A stretch of DNA of 64,000 bases from Vibrio cyclitrophicus (GTDB taxonomy: Bacteria > Pseudomonadota > Gammaproteobacteria > Enterobacterales > Vibrionaceae), in assembly GCA_023206055.1 (NCBI GenBank), contig CP065366.1:310001-374000 (forward strand), in the 5' to 3' direction. Position 1 is the stretch's first letter; each line of letters begins with the position of its first letter. Positions 8,430 through 16,114 of this stretch are shown piece after piece. The notes under the pieces are model-generated. The model was not told the DNA's origin. It did not search any database and saw only the letters and a program-made list of their open reading frames with translations. The position numbers and the translations under genes were made by a program.

Positions 8430-9962
8430 ATGTCAGCTAAGAAGCCAATGGCTCTAGTGATCCTTGACGGTTACGGTTACCGTGAAGACAACCAAGACAA
8501 CGCTATCGCGAACGCTAATACACCCGTATTAGACGGTCTTATTGCTAACCAACCTAACACGCTAATCTCGGCTTCTGGCTTAGATGTAGGCCTACCAGAT
8601 GGTCAAATGGGTAACTCTGAAGTGGGTCACACCAACATCGGTGCGGGTCGCGTGGTATACCAAGATTTAACGCGTATTACTAAATCAATCGCAGACGGTG
8701 AATTCGGTCAAACTGAAACACTCGTGAATGCTATCGATAAAGCAGTAAAAGCGGAGAAAGCGGTTCACATCATGGGCCTTATGTCTCCAGGTGGCGTTCA
8801 CTCTCACGAAGATCACATCTACGCAGCCGTTGAAATGGCAGCAGAACGTGGCGCAGAGAAAATCTACCTACACGCATTCCTAGACGGCCGTGATACGCCG
8901 CCACGTAGCGCAGAAAACACACTAGCACGCTTCCAAGAGTTGTTCGCTAAGCTAGGTAAAGGCCGTGTTGCTTCTCTTATTGGTCGTTACTACGCAATGG
9001 ACCGTGATAACAACTGGGATCGCGTTCAAGAGTCTTACGACCTGCTTACTCAAGCGAAAGGTGAATTCACATTCGATACGGCGGTTGCTGGCCTAGAAGC
9101 GGCTTACGCTCGTGACGAAAACGATGAGTTCGTTAAAGCGACGGAAATCAAAGCGGAAGGCGAAGAGTCTGCGGCTATCGTTGATGGCGATGCGGTTATC
9201 TTCATGAACTACCGTGCTGACCGTGCGCGTGAAATCACTCGTGCATTCGTACCCAACTTCGACGGTTTTGAGCGTAGCGTATTCCCAGCAATCGACTTTG
9301 TGATGCTGACTCAATACGCAGCAGACATTCCACTGCTTTGTGCATTCCCACCGGCTTCTCTAGAGAACACTTACGGTGAATGGCTATCGAAAGAAGGCAA
9401 AACGCAGCTACGTATCTCTGAAACAGAGAAATACGCGCACGTGACGTTCTTCTTCAACGGCGGTAAAGAAGACGAGTTTGAAGGCGAAGAGCGTCAGCTT
9501 GTTGCTTCTCCAAAAGTAGCGACTTACGACCTACAGCCAGAAATGAGCGCACCAGAGCTAACTGAAAAGTTGGTTGCAGCAATCAGAGGCGGCAAATACG
9601 ACGCTATCGTTTGTAACTTCCCTAACTGTGACATGGTTGGCCACACTGGCGTTTACGATGCAGCGGTTAAAGCGGTAGAGTCGCTAGACGAATGTCTTGG
9701 CAAAGTGGTTGAAGCAATCAAAGAAGCCGATGGCCAACTGCTTATCACTGCAGACCACGGTAACGCGGAAATGATGGTAAACCCAGAAACGGGCGGCATC
9801 CACACAGCGCACACTAACCTACCAGTGCCACTTATCTACGTTGGCAACAAAGACGTTGAGTTCAAAGAAGGCGGTAAGCTGTCTGACCTTGCACCAACGA
9901 TGCTTTCTTTGTCTGGTATTGCAATCCCGGCTGAAATGTCAGGTGATGTGATCGTTAAATAG
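8430..9962 (+). CDS. gpmI: 2,3-bisphosphoglycerate-independent phosphoglycerate mutase
   Basis: A 510-residue binuclear-Mn phosphoglycerate mutase of the alkaline phosphatase superfamily, interconverting 3- and 2-phosphoglycerate in glycolysis and gluconeogenesis. The N-terminal VILDGYGYRED gives the first metal Asp; the phosphoserine nucleophile is Ser63 in MGNSEVGHTNIGAG; the late metal site is TADHGNAEMM. ATG 8430 was chosen because ACGAGG lies 8 bases upstream and MSAKKPMALVILDG matches the family; an in-frame TTG at 8412 would overlap that ribosome site. It is followed by a strong terminator. Codon use is the even, highly expressed type, in contrast to the genes at the left edge. Confidence 0.97.
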   Translation: MSAKKPMALVILDGYGYREDNQDNAIANANTPVLDGLIANQPNTLISASGLDVGLPDGQMGNSEVGHTNIGAGRVVYQDLTRITKSIADGEFGQTETLVNAIDKAVKAEKAVHIMGLMSPGGVHSHEDHIYAAVEMAAERGAEKIYLHAFLDGRDTPPRSAENTLARFQELFAKLGKGRVASLIGRYYAMDRDNNWDRVQESYDLLTQAKGEFTFDTAVAGLEAAYARDENDEFVKATEIKAEGEESAAIVDGDAVIFMNYRADRAREITRAFVPNFDGFERSVFPAIDFVMLTQYAADIPLLCAFPPASLENTYGEWLSKEGKTQLRISETEKYAHVTFFFNGGKEDEFEGEERQLVASPKVATYDLQPEMSAPELTEKLVAAIRGGKYDAIVCNFPNCDMVGHTGVYDAAVKAVESLDECLGKVVEAIKEADGQLLITADHGNAEMMVNPETGGIHTAHTNLPVPLIYVGNKDVEFKEGGKLSDLAPTMLSLSGIAIPAEMSGDVIVK

Positions 9963-9987
9963 CTTTTAACTTTCATCGAATACAAAA

Positions 9988-10017
9988 ACGGCTGCACGCG
10001 AGTGTAGCCGTTTTTTT
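9988..10017 (+). terminator. Terminator of gpmI
   Basis: Stem ACGGCTGCAC / GTGTAGCCGT with one G-T pair and loop GCGA, preceded by five A and followed by seven T. The A and T runs make it usable from both strands. Confidence 0.92.
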
Positions 10018-10030
10018 GTATCTGGAATTT

Positions 10031-10260
10031 GAGTATAGATACGGGATGCGGGTAAACGAGATACGAAGAGCTTAAGAGCGGATACGGGATGCGAGTAGTC
10101 GGGATTCGAAGAGCTTTAAAGGTCGATCCGGGTAAGCGAGTAGCGAAAAGCGATAAAGCCAAAAGCAGAAAGAGAATTCCTTCTTTGCTTTTCGTATCTC
10201 GCAACTCGTTTACTCGTATCTATGTCATATGCTTTTCGCATCTCGTCACTCGCTACTCTC
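10031..10260. repeat. Dispersed repeat family R1, copy between gpmI and ogt (inverted arrangement)
   Basis: The left half (10031-10150) has several imperfect copies of a motif like GATACGAAGAGCTTAAGAGC plus GGGATGCGAGTA; the right half (10188-10260) has the reverse complement (CTTTTCGTATCTCGCAACTC). Between them a small hairpin AAAAGCAG...TTGCTTTT marks the centre. It fills the whole gap between two convergent genes and runs into the ogt stop codon. Confidence 0.85.
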
Positions 10261-10741
10261 ATCTTGCTTTCAAAACCGAACGCTCAAAATCCAACAACCA
10301 CTCTTTGCGGTTCATGCCGCCGGTGTAGCCGGTTAATGTACCATTCGCACCAATCACTCGATGGCAGGGTACGACAATGCTAAACGGGTTTTTACCATTC
10401 GCACCACCCACTGCTCTTACGGCTTTTGGTTTGTCCATTCTTTTCGCTTGTTCGCCGTAACTGATGGTTTCGCCATAAGGAATGGTTGTTAATGCGGCCC
10501 ATGCTTTACGTTGAAAGTCAGTACTTTTTATTGCCCTCAATGGTAAATCGAATTCTGTTCGTTGACCTGCGAAGTACTCATCTAACTGTTTCGTCGCCAG
10601 TTGGCAAAGCTCATCTGGATTGTTAGTCATTAGCTCTTCGTGATTTATATGGTCAATTTCAATAAGCGACACACCATTGCTCACAATGATCATCTTGCCA
10701 ATCGGTGCGTCATAAAGCATTTTGTAAGTGGTTTCTTCCAT
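10259..10741 (-). CDS. ogt: methylated-DNA--protein-cysteine S-methyltransferase
   Basis: A 160-residue O6-alkylguanine-DNA alkyltransferase that takes the alkyl group from O6-methylguanine or O4-methylthymine onto its own Cys. The acceptor motif IVVPCHRVIGANG is complete, followed by LTGYTGGMNRKEWLL. The length and N-terminal ribonuclease-like domain fit stand-alone Ogt, not the Ada regulator. The last codons and the TGA lie inside the R1 repeat, so the C-terminus SVLKAR may be partly repeat-derived. It is flanked on both sides by R1 copies, with no operon partner. Confidence 0.93.
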   Translation of the reverse strand: MEETTYKMLYDAPIGKMIIVSNGVSLIEIDHINHEELMTNNPDELCQLATKQLDEYFAGQRTEFDLPLRAIKSTDFQRKAWAALTTIPYGETISYGEQAKRMDKPKAVRAVGGANGKNPFSIVVPCHRVIGANGTLTGYTGGMNRKEWLLDFERSVLKAR

Positions 10742-10770
10742 GTCACCTTCCTTCTTTTAGTCTCTTTTCC

Positions 10771-10912
10771 GCTTTTAAGCTCTTCGTATCTCGACACTCA
10801 AATCTCTCATCTGCTTTTTTAGGCTCTTCGAATCTCGATACTCGAATCCCGTATCTGCTCTAAAAATCTCTTCGCATCCCGCTTACCCGCATCTCGAATC
10901 TTTCTCTACTCG
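10771..10912. repeat. Dispersed repeat family R1, copy between ogt and the MATE gene
   Basis: Reverse-orientation units (AAGCTCTTCGTATCTCG, GGCTCTTCGAATCTCG, ATCTCTTCGCATCCCG) fill the gap and enter the 3' end of the MATE gene, providing its last codons and TAA stop. Confidence 0.85.
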
Positions 10913-12220
10913 AAGCGCAAAGCAATACCCGGATATACCGCCCATGATGTTCCCCAAGGCTAAGCCAATAAACAGTCCTTCGACACCATTTATTTGGCTG
11001 CCGATCCAAGCGAATGGCAGTGTGAATACAAACAGACGCATGAAGCTCCATTGAAAGGCTTTAAGTGGTTGATGCATCGCGTTCATGCCGCTGATCAACA
11101 TCATCACAATACCTTGGAACCCATAGCTAAAGGGGACGACTAACAGGTAATGCCACAAAATGCCTCGTACAGATTCTTCTTGAGAGAACAGGGCGGCCAA
11201 AGGAATGCTCAGTGGTACCATCATTAAGAAGACCAACCCTTGGAATAATATGGCAAAACGCATGCTTAGAAACAGTGCCTTAAAGCTGCGTTGAGGGTTG
11301 TTTGCGCCAAAGTTCTGAGCCATGAAAGGTGTAAGAGCCGAAGTAAGAGACATCAGCACAATGATAAGAATGGATTCAATACGCTGGGCAGCACCATAAG
11401 CCGCAACCGCTTCAGTCCCTTGTTTGGCCAACATTATCATGATGATAGCGCCAGCAAGTGGGTTCAGAGCGTTAGACAGAGCGGCTGGTGTGCCGATGGT
11501 TAAGATCTGTTTCCAGTCATCGATGATGTTTTTTAGTTTGGGCGGAGCAAGCAGCTTTTCTCGCATGGTTAACACATACAGTGAGCCACACAACGCACCA
11601 AACCAACTGAATCCGCTAGCAATGGCTGCGCCTTGAATCCCTAGTTCAGGAAAAGGCCCGTAACCGAAGATCAGCAGCGGGTCGAGAATACCGTTAATCA
11701 GGCCAGCCAACATCATGATCTTAGCGGGTGTTTTGGTATCGCCACTCGCACGTATTGCGCTGTTGCCTGCCATAGGAATAACAAGCAGTGGAATGGCTAA
11801 ATACCAGACTGACATGTATTCGGATATCAGTGGCAGTAACTCAGGCTCGGCGCCCAATAAGGTAAACATGGGCTCTAGCGTTAGTAGGCCCAGCGTAGAC
11901 GCAAAACCGACAAGCAGCACAGCAAGCAATAAACCGTGGCAGGTAAAACGAGCTGCATTTTGCGCGCAACCTTGGCCAAGTAATCTTCCTATACATGTCG
12001 ACAAGCCAATGCCTATGCCCATAGTAATGCAATTGATGGCGAAGGTGACGGGGAAGGTAAAGCTGACCGCTGCAAGAGCTTGTGTGCCGAGCAATGAAAT
12101 AAAGAAAGTATCGACAAGGTTAAACATCAAGATCGCCACCATACCGAATATGGTCGGTATGGTCATGGTACGCAATGTACTCTCAATAGGGGCGGTTAAG
12201 AGCCCGTGCTTATCTTGCAT
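10883..12220 (-). CDS. MATE family efflux transporter
   Basis: A 445-residue inner-membrane protein with about 12 hydrophobic helices in two similar halves, as in the MATE (NorM/DinF) multidrug and toxic-compound antiporters driven by Na+ or H+. Recognisable segments are the N-terminal PTIFGMVAILMFNLVDTFFISLLGTQALAA and the second-half GTPAALSNALNPLAGAIIMIML. The substrate is not predictable. The last residues (SRCG) and the stop codon are encoded by an R1 repeat unit, so the original C-terminus may have been replaced. It is transcribed away from groES; the gap to groES is 655 bases. Confidence 0.92.
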   Translation of the reverse strand: MQDKHGLLTAPIESTLRTMTIPTIFGMVAILMFNLVDTFFISLLGTQALAAVSFTFPVTFAINCITMGIGIGLSTCIGRLLGQGCAQNAARFTCHGLLLAVLLVGFASTLGLLTLEPMFTLLGAEPELLPLISEYMSVWYLAIPLLVIPMAGNSAIRASGDTKTPAKIMMLAGLINGILDPLLIFGYGPFPELGIQGAAIASGFSWFGALCGSLYVLTMREKLLAPPKLKNIIDDWKQILTIGTPAALSNALNPLAGAIIMIMLAKQGTEAVAAYGAAQRIESILIIVLMSLTSALTPFMAQNFGANNPQRSFKALFLSMRFAILFQGLVFLMMVPLSIPLAALFSQEESVRGILWHYLLVVPFSYGFQGIVMMLISGMNAMHQPLKAFQWSFMRLFVFTLPFAWIGSQINGVEGLFIGLALGNIMGGISGYCFALRVEKDSRCG

Positions 12221-12280
12221 GTAACACGCCGATAGAAACCAAAACCGTAGGATAAACAGATGTGGGCGGGAAGGGAATAG

Positions 12281-12335
12281 CTTAAAGAGCAGATACGAGA
12301 TGCGAGTAAACGAGTATCGAAGAGCTCAAGGGCGG
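12281..12335 (+). repeat. Dispersed repeat family R1, short forward copy
   Basis: One forward unit with GCAGATACGAGATGCGAGTA followed by AACGAGTATCGAAGAGCTC, upstream of the MATE gene and close to the R2 element. Confidence 0.8.
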
Positions 12336-12408
12336 ATTTTGAGGCATGAGTATCAAACTTTAAAGCATACGGGCATTACACACTGCTCAGGGCATCCTTA
12401 TTTGGCTT

Positions 12409-12512
12409 CGTCATTCCCTACAGCGAGGAACGAGCGAGATAGGGAATCTCTTTAGCTTCAACGTTGGTGTTTGGAGATTCCAGATACTTCGTCCCTCTGT
12501 TCTGGAATGACG
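12409..12512 (+). repeat. Dispersed palindromic repeat family R2, order A-B
   Basis: Module A (12409-12449) begins CGTCATTCCCTACAGCGAGG and ends AGGGAATCT, with ATTCCCTA pairing with TAGGGAAT. Module B (12473-12512) begins GAGATTCCAGATACTTCG and ends TCTGGAATGACG, with ATTCCAGA pairing with TCTGGAAT. The outer ends CGTCATTCC and GGAATGACG are also complementary, so the whole element can fold into one structure. Confidence 0.88.
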
Positions 12513-12570
12513 GAATAGAAAGTATAAAAGATTCGAGATGCTAGGGCGGAAAGGGAAGAAACGAGCTTTA

Positions 12571-12755
12571 TAAGCAGATGCGGGTAAACGAGTATCGAAG
12601 AGCTAAAAGCGGAGAAAAGAAAAGCAGCCTTCTTTTGCTTAACCCCCTGACATTTACACAGGATTATTCGCAGGGGCGTTTTTGCTTTTCGTATCTCGCA
12701 TCCCGTTTACTCGCATCTGCTCTTACTTGCTCTTACTTGCTCTTATCTGCTCTTT
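12571..12755. repeat. Dispersed repeat family R1, inverted copy just upstream of groES
   Basis: The forward arm (12571-12612, GCAGATGCGGGTAAACGAG) and reverse arm (12684-12755, CGTATCTCGCATCCCG) surround a central hairpin with CCCCTG (12644) pairing with CAGGGG (12671). The reverse arm ends in a 10-base run TCTTACTTGC repeated twice plus a degenerate third copy. The sigma-32-like promoter begins 24 bases further on. Confidence 0.85.
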
Positions 12756-12778
12756 CGATCACAATTTTTATCTTTTCC

Positions 12779-12808
12779 CCCTTGGGATCTTCCGCATCGC
12801 CCCAACAT
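12779..12808 (+). promoter_or_regulatory. Sigma-32 heat-shock promoter of groESL
   Basis: The -35 element CCCTTGGG and -10 element CCCCAACAT are separated by 13 bases, close to the RpoH consensus (CCCTTGAA and CCCCATTTA). It lies 68 bases upstream of the groES ATG, as expected for groESL. Confidence 0.8.
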
Positions 12809-12875
12809 ACTCTTTAACCCCATGCCAATCGTGGCAACTATCAAATTAAATGGAAATTATCAGGAGATCCGACCG

Positions 12876-13166
12876 ATGAATATCCGTCCTCTACACGACC
12901 GAGTTATCGTTGAGCGCCAAGAAGTTGAATCTAAATCTGCTGGTGGCATCGTTCTAACTGGTTCTGCCGCTGAAAAATCAACGCGCGGTATTATTCTAGC
13001 TGTTGGCAAAGGCCGCATTCTAGAAAACGGTTCAGTACAACCATTGGACGTTAAAGTTGGCGATACTGTTATCTTTTCTGAAGGCTACGGCACTAAAACT
13101 GAAAAGATCGACGGCAAAGAAGTTCTGATCATGTCTGAAAACGACATCATGGCGATCGTTGAGTAA
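12876..13166 (+). CDS. groES: co-chaperonin GroES
   Basis: A 96-residue Hsp10 protein that caps the GroEL ring. MNIRPLHDRVIVERQEVESKSAGGIVLTG is diagnostic: the mobile loop with GGIVLTG contacts GroEL. The start ATG 12876 has AGGAG 10 bases upstream and matches the family N-terminus; an in-frame upstream start would add 18 unrelated residues. It is followed after 52 bases by groEL, forming the usual bicistronic heat-shock operon, and preceded by a sigma-32-type promoter. Confidence 0.98.
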   Translation: MNIRPLHDRVIVERQEVESKSAGGIVLTGSAAEKSTRGIILAVGKGRILENGSVQPLDVKVGDTVIFSEGYGTKTEKIDGKEVLIMSENDIMAIVE

Positions 13167-13218
13167 TCCGACCCATCAAACTGAACTGACTGAATAAAGA
13201 ATTTTAAAGGAAATTAAG

Positions 13219-14865
13219 ATGGCTGCTAAAGACGTTAAATTTGGTAACGACGCACGTATTAAAATGCTAGAAGGTGTAAACGTTCTGGCTGACGCAGTAA
13301 AAGTAACACTAGGTCCTAAAGGCCGTAACGTTGTTCTAGACAAATCATTTGGCGCACCAACGATCACTAAAGATGGTGTTTCTGTTGCACGTGAAATCGA
13401 ACTTGAAGACAAGTTCCAAAACATGGGCGCACAAATGGTTAAAGAAGTGGCTTCGCAAGCGAATGACGCGGCGGGCGACGGAACAACGACAGCAACAGTA
13501 TTGGCTCAGTCTATTATCGCTGAAGGCTTAAAAGCGGTTGCTGCTGGCATGAACCCAATGGATCTTAAGCGCGGTATCGACAAAGCGGTTATCGCGGCTG
13601 TTGAAGAGCTGAAGAACCTTTCTGTTCCTTGTTCAGACACGAAAGCTATCGCTCAAGTAGGTACTATCTCTGCGAACTCAGATTCGACAGTAGGTAACAT
13701 CATTGCTGAAGCGATGGAAAAAGTAGGTCGTGATGGCGTTATCACGGTTGAAGAAGGTCAGGCTCTGCAAGACGAGCTAGACGTCGTTGAAGGTATGCAG
13801 TTCGACCGCGGTTACCTGTCTCCTTACTTCATCAACAACCAAGAAGCAGGTTCTGTTGATCTAGAAAGCCCATTCATTCTTCTTATCGACAAGAAAGTTT
13901 CGAACATCCGTGAACTTCTTCCGACTCTAGAAGCAGTTGCTAAGGCATCTCGTCCACTTCTTATCATCGCTGAAGATGTAGAAGGCGAAGCACTAGCAAC
14001 TCTAGTTGTGAACAACATGCGTGGCATCGTTAAAGTGGCTGCTGTTAAAGCGCCAGGTTTCGGCGACCGTCGTAAATCTATGCTGCAAGACATCGCAATC
14101 CTAACGGGCGGCACGGTTATCTCTGAAGAGATCGGCCTAGACCTTGAGAAAGTAACGTTAGAAGACCTAGGTCAAGCTAAGCGTATTACTATCACTAAAG
14201 AAAACTCAACCATCATTGATGGTGCGGGTAATGAAGAGATGATCAAAGGTCGCGTCTCTCAAATTCGTCAACAAATCGAAGATGCAACGTCTGACTACGA
14301 CAAAGAGAAGCTTCAAGAGCGCGTAGCTAAACTAGCTGGCGGTGTTGCAGTAATCAAAGTTGGCGCAGCAACTGAAGTTGAGATGAAAGAGAAGAAAGAT
14401 CGCGTTGAAGATGCACTTCACGCAACTCGCGCTGCTGTTGAAGAGGGTGTGGTTGCTGGTGGTGGTGTTGCACTTATCCGCGCTGCATCTAAAGTTGCTG
14501 GCCTTGAAGGCGACAACGAAGAGCAAAACGTAGGTATCCGTGTTGCACTACGTGCAATGGAAGCGCCTATCCGTCAAATCACGAAGAACGCAGGTGATGA
14601 AGAATCTGTTGTTGCTAACAACGTTCGTGCTGGCGAAGGTAACTACGGTTACAACGCGGCAACGGGCGAATACGGCGACATGATTGCTATGGGTATCCTA
14701 GATCCAACTAAGGTAACTCGCTCTGCACTTCAGTTCGCAGCATCAGTTGCTGGTCTTATGATCACAACAGAAGCGATGATCACTGACAAGCCTCAAGACT
14801 CTGGCCCTGCAATGCCTGATATGGGTGGCATGGGTGGTATGGGTGGCATGGGCGGCATGATGTAA
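13219..14865 (+). CDS. groEL: chaperonin GroEL
   Basis: A 548-residue Hsp60 chaperonin, cytoplasmic, folding proteins in a double heptameric ring with ATP. It starts AAKDVKFGNDARIKMLEGVN, has the ATP-site DGTTTATVLAQ region and ends with a GGM-repeat tail (GGMGGMGGMGGMM), the group I hallmark. AAAGGAAATTAAG is a strong ribosome site before ATG 13219. An apparent terminator follows 46 bases after the stop. Some Vibrio carry a second groESL copy on chromosome 2; this window shows only this one. Confidence 0.99.
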   Translation: MAAKDVKFGNDARIKMLEGVNVLADAVKVTLGPKGRNVVLDKSFGAPTITKDGVSVAREIELEDKFQNMGAQMVKEVASQANDAAGDGTTTATVLAQSIIAEGLKAVAAGMNPMDLKRGIDKAVIAAVEELKNLSVPCSDTKAIAQVGTISANSDSTVGNIIAEAMEKVGRDGVITVEEGQALQDELDVVEGMQFDRGYLSPYFINNQEAGSVDLESPFILLIDKKVSNIRELLPTLEAVAKASRPLLIIAEDVEGEALATLVVNNMRGIVKVAAVKAPGFGDRRKSMLQDIAILTGGTVISEEIGLDLEKVTLEDLGQAKRITITKENSTIIDGAGNEEMIKGRVSQIRQQIEDATSDYDKEKLQERVAKLAGGVAVIKVGAATEVEMKEKKDRVEDALHATRAAVEEGVVAGGGVALIRAASKVAGLEGDNEEQNVGIRVALRAMEAPIRQITKNAGDEESVVANNVRAGEGNYGYNAATGEYGDMIAMGILDPTKVTRSALQFAASVAGLMITTEAMITDKPQDSGPAMPDMGGMGGMGGMGGMM

Positions 14866-14911
14866 TCATCCCCCTTTCTCGTAACAGAGAAAGCCATACA
14901 TAAGCTTTAGA

Positions 14912-14938
14912 ACGGAGACCTCGGTCTCCGTTTTTTTT
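14912..14938 (+). terminator. Terminator of groESL
   Basis: Perfect 9-bp stem ACGGAGACC / GGTCTCCGT, 2-base loop, followed by eight T. Confidence 0.93.
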
Positions 14939-14968
14939 GCTCGTTATAATTGGATTCGTCGTTAAACT

Positions 14969-15076
14969 GAGATTCCAGATACTTCGTTCCTCAGTTCTGG
15001 AATGACGGTTGTTATTACTGGAGTTATTTTGCGTTTCGTCATTCCCTACAGCGAGGCACGAGCGTGATAGGGAATC
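14969..15076 (-). repeat. Dispersed palindromic repeat family R2, order B-A
   Basis: The second copy of R2, with the modules swapped relative to the copy at 12409: module B (14969-15008, GAGATTCCAGATACTTCG to TCTGGAATGACG), then module A (15037-15076, CGTCATTCCCTACAGCGAGG to AGGGAATCT). Each module is about 90 percent identical to its partner by eye. The remaining ~210 bases before the next gene show nothing recognisable. Confidence 0.88.
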
Positions 15077-15290
15077 TTTACAACCTTCAAATAGAAACAT
15101 AGGCCTAGATCGCTACTCTTACCTCTCACCGTATCCCTTTCTTTATATTGCTCTTTATGACTTAGCGGCTTATATTCAACAGTACAGTTATGACATTGAT
15201 TTAACATGGATAGCTGTTTAATAACGGACAATAAATGCTTGATTGAAAATGGATTAATCAAGTCAACAATAAGTCAGTGGAGACTCCCCA

Positions 15291-15848
15291 ATGAAAAAAC
15301 TACTTTCAGTACTTGCTGTGTCTGCAGCGGTAATGGCGCCAGCAGCATTCGCTTCTTCGCCAGTTATGTTTTCAACGATTAACGGCTTTAATGCTCCGGA
15401 TTCAGATGCGGTTGGCGGTGTACGTGTGGCGTTGCTTCATGGCCAAGTGAATGACCTTAAAGGTGTCGACCTTGCTATTATTGGTATGTCAGAGACGCAA
15501 ACTACGACGGGTGTGAACCTGGGTATTTTTGGTGCGCATAAAGTAAACCAAGAAATGACCGGTGCTTCTTTGGGTATATTCAACTGGAACCCAGGAAAAA
15601 CCACAGGTTTGAACTTGGGTGCCGTTAACATCACTAACGATGTGAAAGGCGCGAACGTGAGTTTTGTAAACTACTCGGAAGGCGACACTTTGGTTGATGT
15701 TGGTGCTGCAAACCTTTCAGAAGTATCTACGGTTCAGGTGGGTATCTTCAACAAAACTAAAAAAATCGAGGGCGTACAAGTTGGTCTGATCAACTGTGCT
15801 GACAACGGCTTCTTCCCGTGTTTCCCGATTGTGAACTTCGCTAAATAA
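15291..15848 (+). CDS. secreted protein with short beta-type repeats, function unknown
   Basis: A 185-residue protein with a clear signal peptide (MKKLLSVLAVSAAVMAPAAFA, cleavage near residue 21). The mature part carries about seven degenerate repeats of roughly 18-20 residues centred on G-hydrophobic-x-L/V-G-I/L-F/N, for example GVNLGIF, GASLGIF, GLNLGAVN, GANVSFVN, TVQVGIFN and GVQVGLIN. Such alternating patterns suggest a beta-solenoid or surface repeat like those seen in leptospiral LA_2272-type proteins; that link is from memory of the pattern only. Two Cys near the C-terminus (CADNGFFPC) could form a disulfide. It stands alone between groEL and a diguanylate cyclase. I do not know its function. 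Confidence 0.85.
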   Translation: MKKLLSVLAVSAAVMAPAAFASSPVMFSTINGFNAPDSDAVGGVRVALLHGQVNDLKGVDLAIIGMSETQTTTGVNLGIFGAHKVNQEMTGASLGIFNWNPGKTTGLNLGAVNITNDVKGANVSFVNYSEGDTLVDVGAANLSEVSTVQVGIFNKTKKIEGVQVGLINCADNGFFPCFPIVNFAK

Positions 15849-15958
15849 GTTTATTGATGAATGCTTGGTTTGCTATTTATTGGCGAATCGAGCGTATTGT
15901 TAAACCGATTTTATTGTTAAATCGAGTTTATTTATACGCCTAAGCTCCATTATTTATA

Positions 15959-15986
15959 CGCCTAAGCTCCTTTGTTTAGGCGTTAT
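15959..15986 (+). terminator. Possible hairpin after the secreted repeat protein
   Basis: Stem CGCCTAA / TTAGGCG with a 10-base loop, followed by TTATTGCTTC. An 18-base near-duplicate (TTTATACGCCTAAGCTCC) at 15931 and 15954 means the left arm exists twice. The T tract is weak. Confidence 0.45.
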
Positions 15987-16114
15987 TGCTTCAATCCCCC
16001 TCTACTCTAAACTTTTTAAATTAACCAATAAGCACTTGGTTTGATACTTCCTATTGCAGTATTTTTACTTATAAGTACAATGTTCGATAAATTCCCAACG
16101 ATGATTTATATGCT

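Noticed and set aside
10089..10328. Possible small protein between gpmI and ogt
   Set aside because: Also a translation of R1 repeat arms; it overlaps the ogt end on the other strand.
12578..12817. Possible 79-residue protein upstream of groES
   Set aside because: The frame runs through the R1 repeat and its hairpin, has no ribosome site or family pattern.
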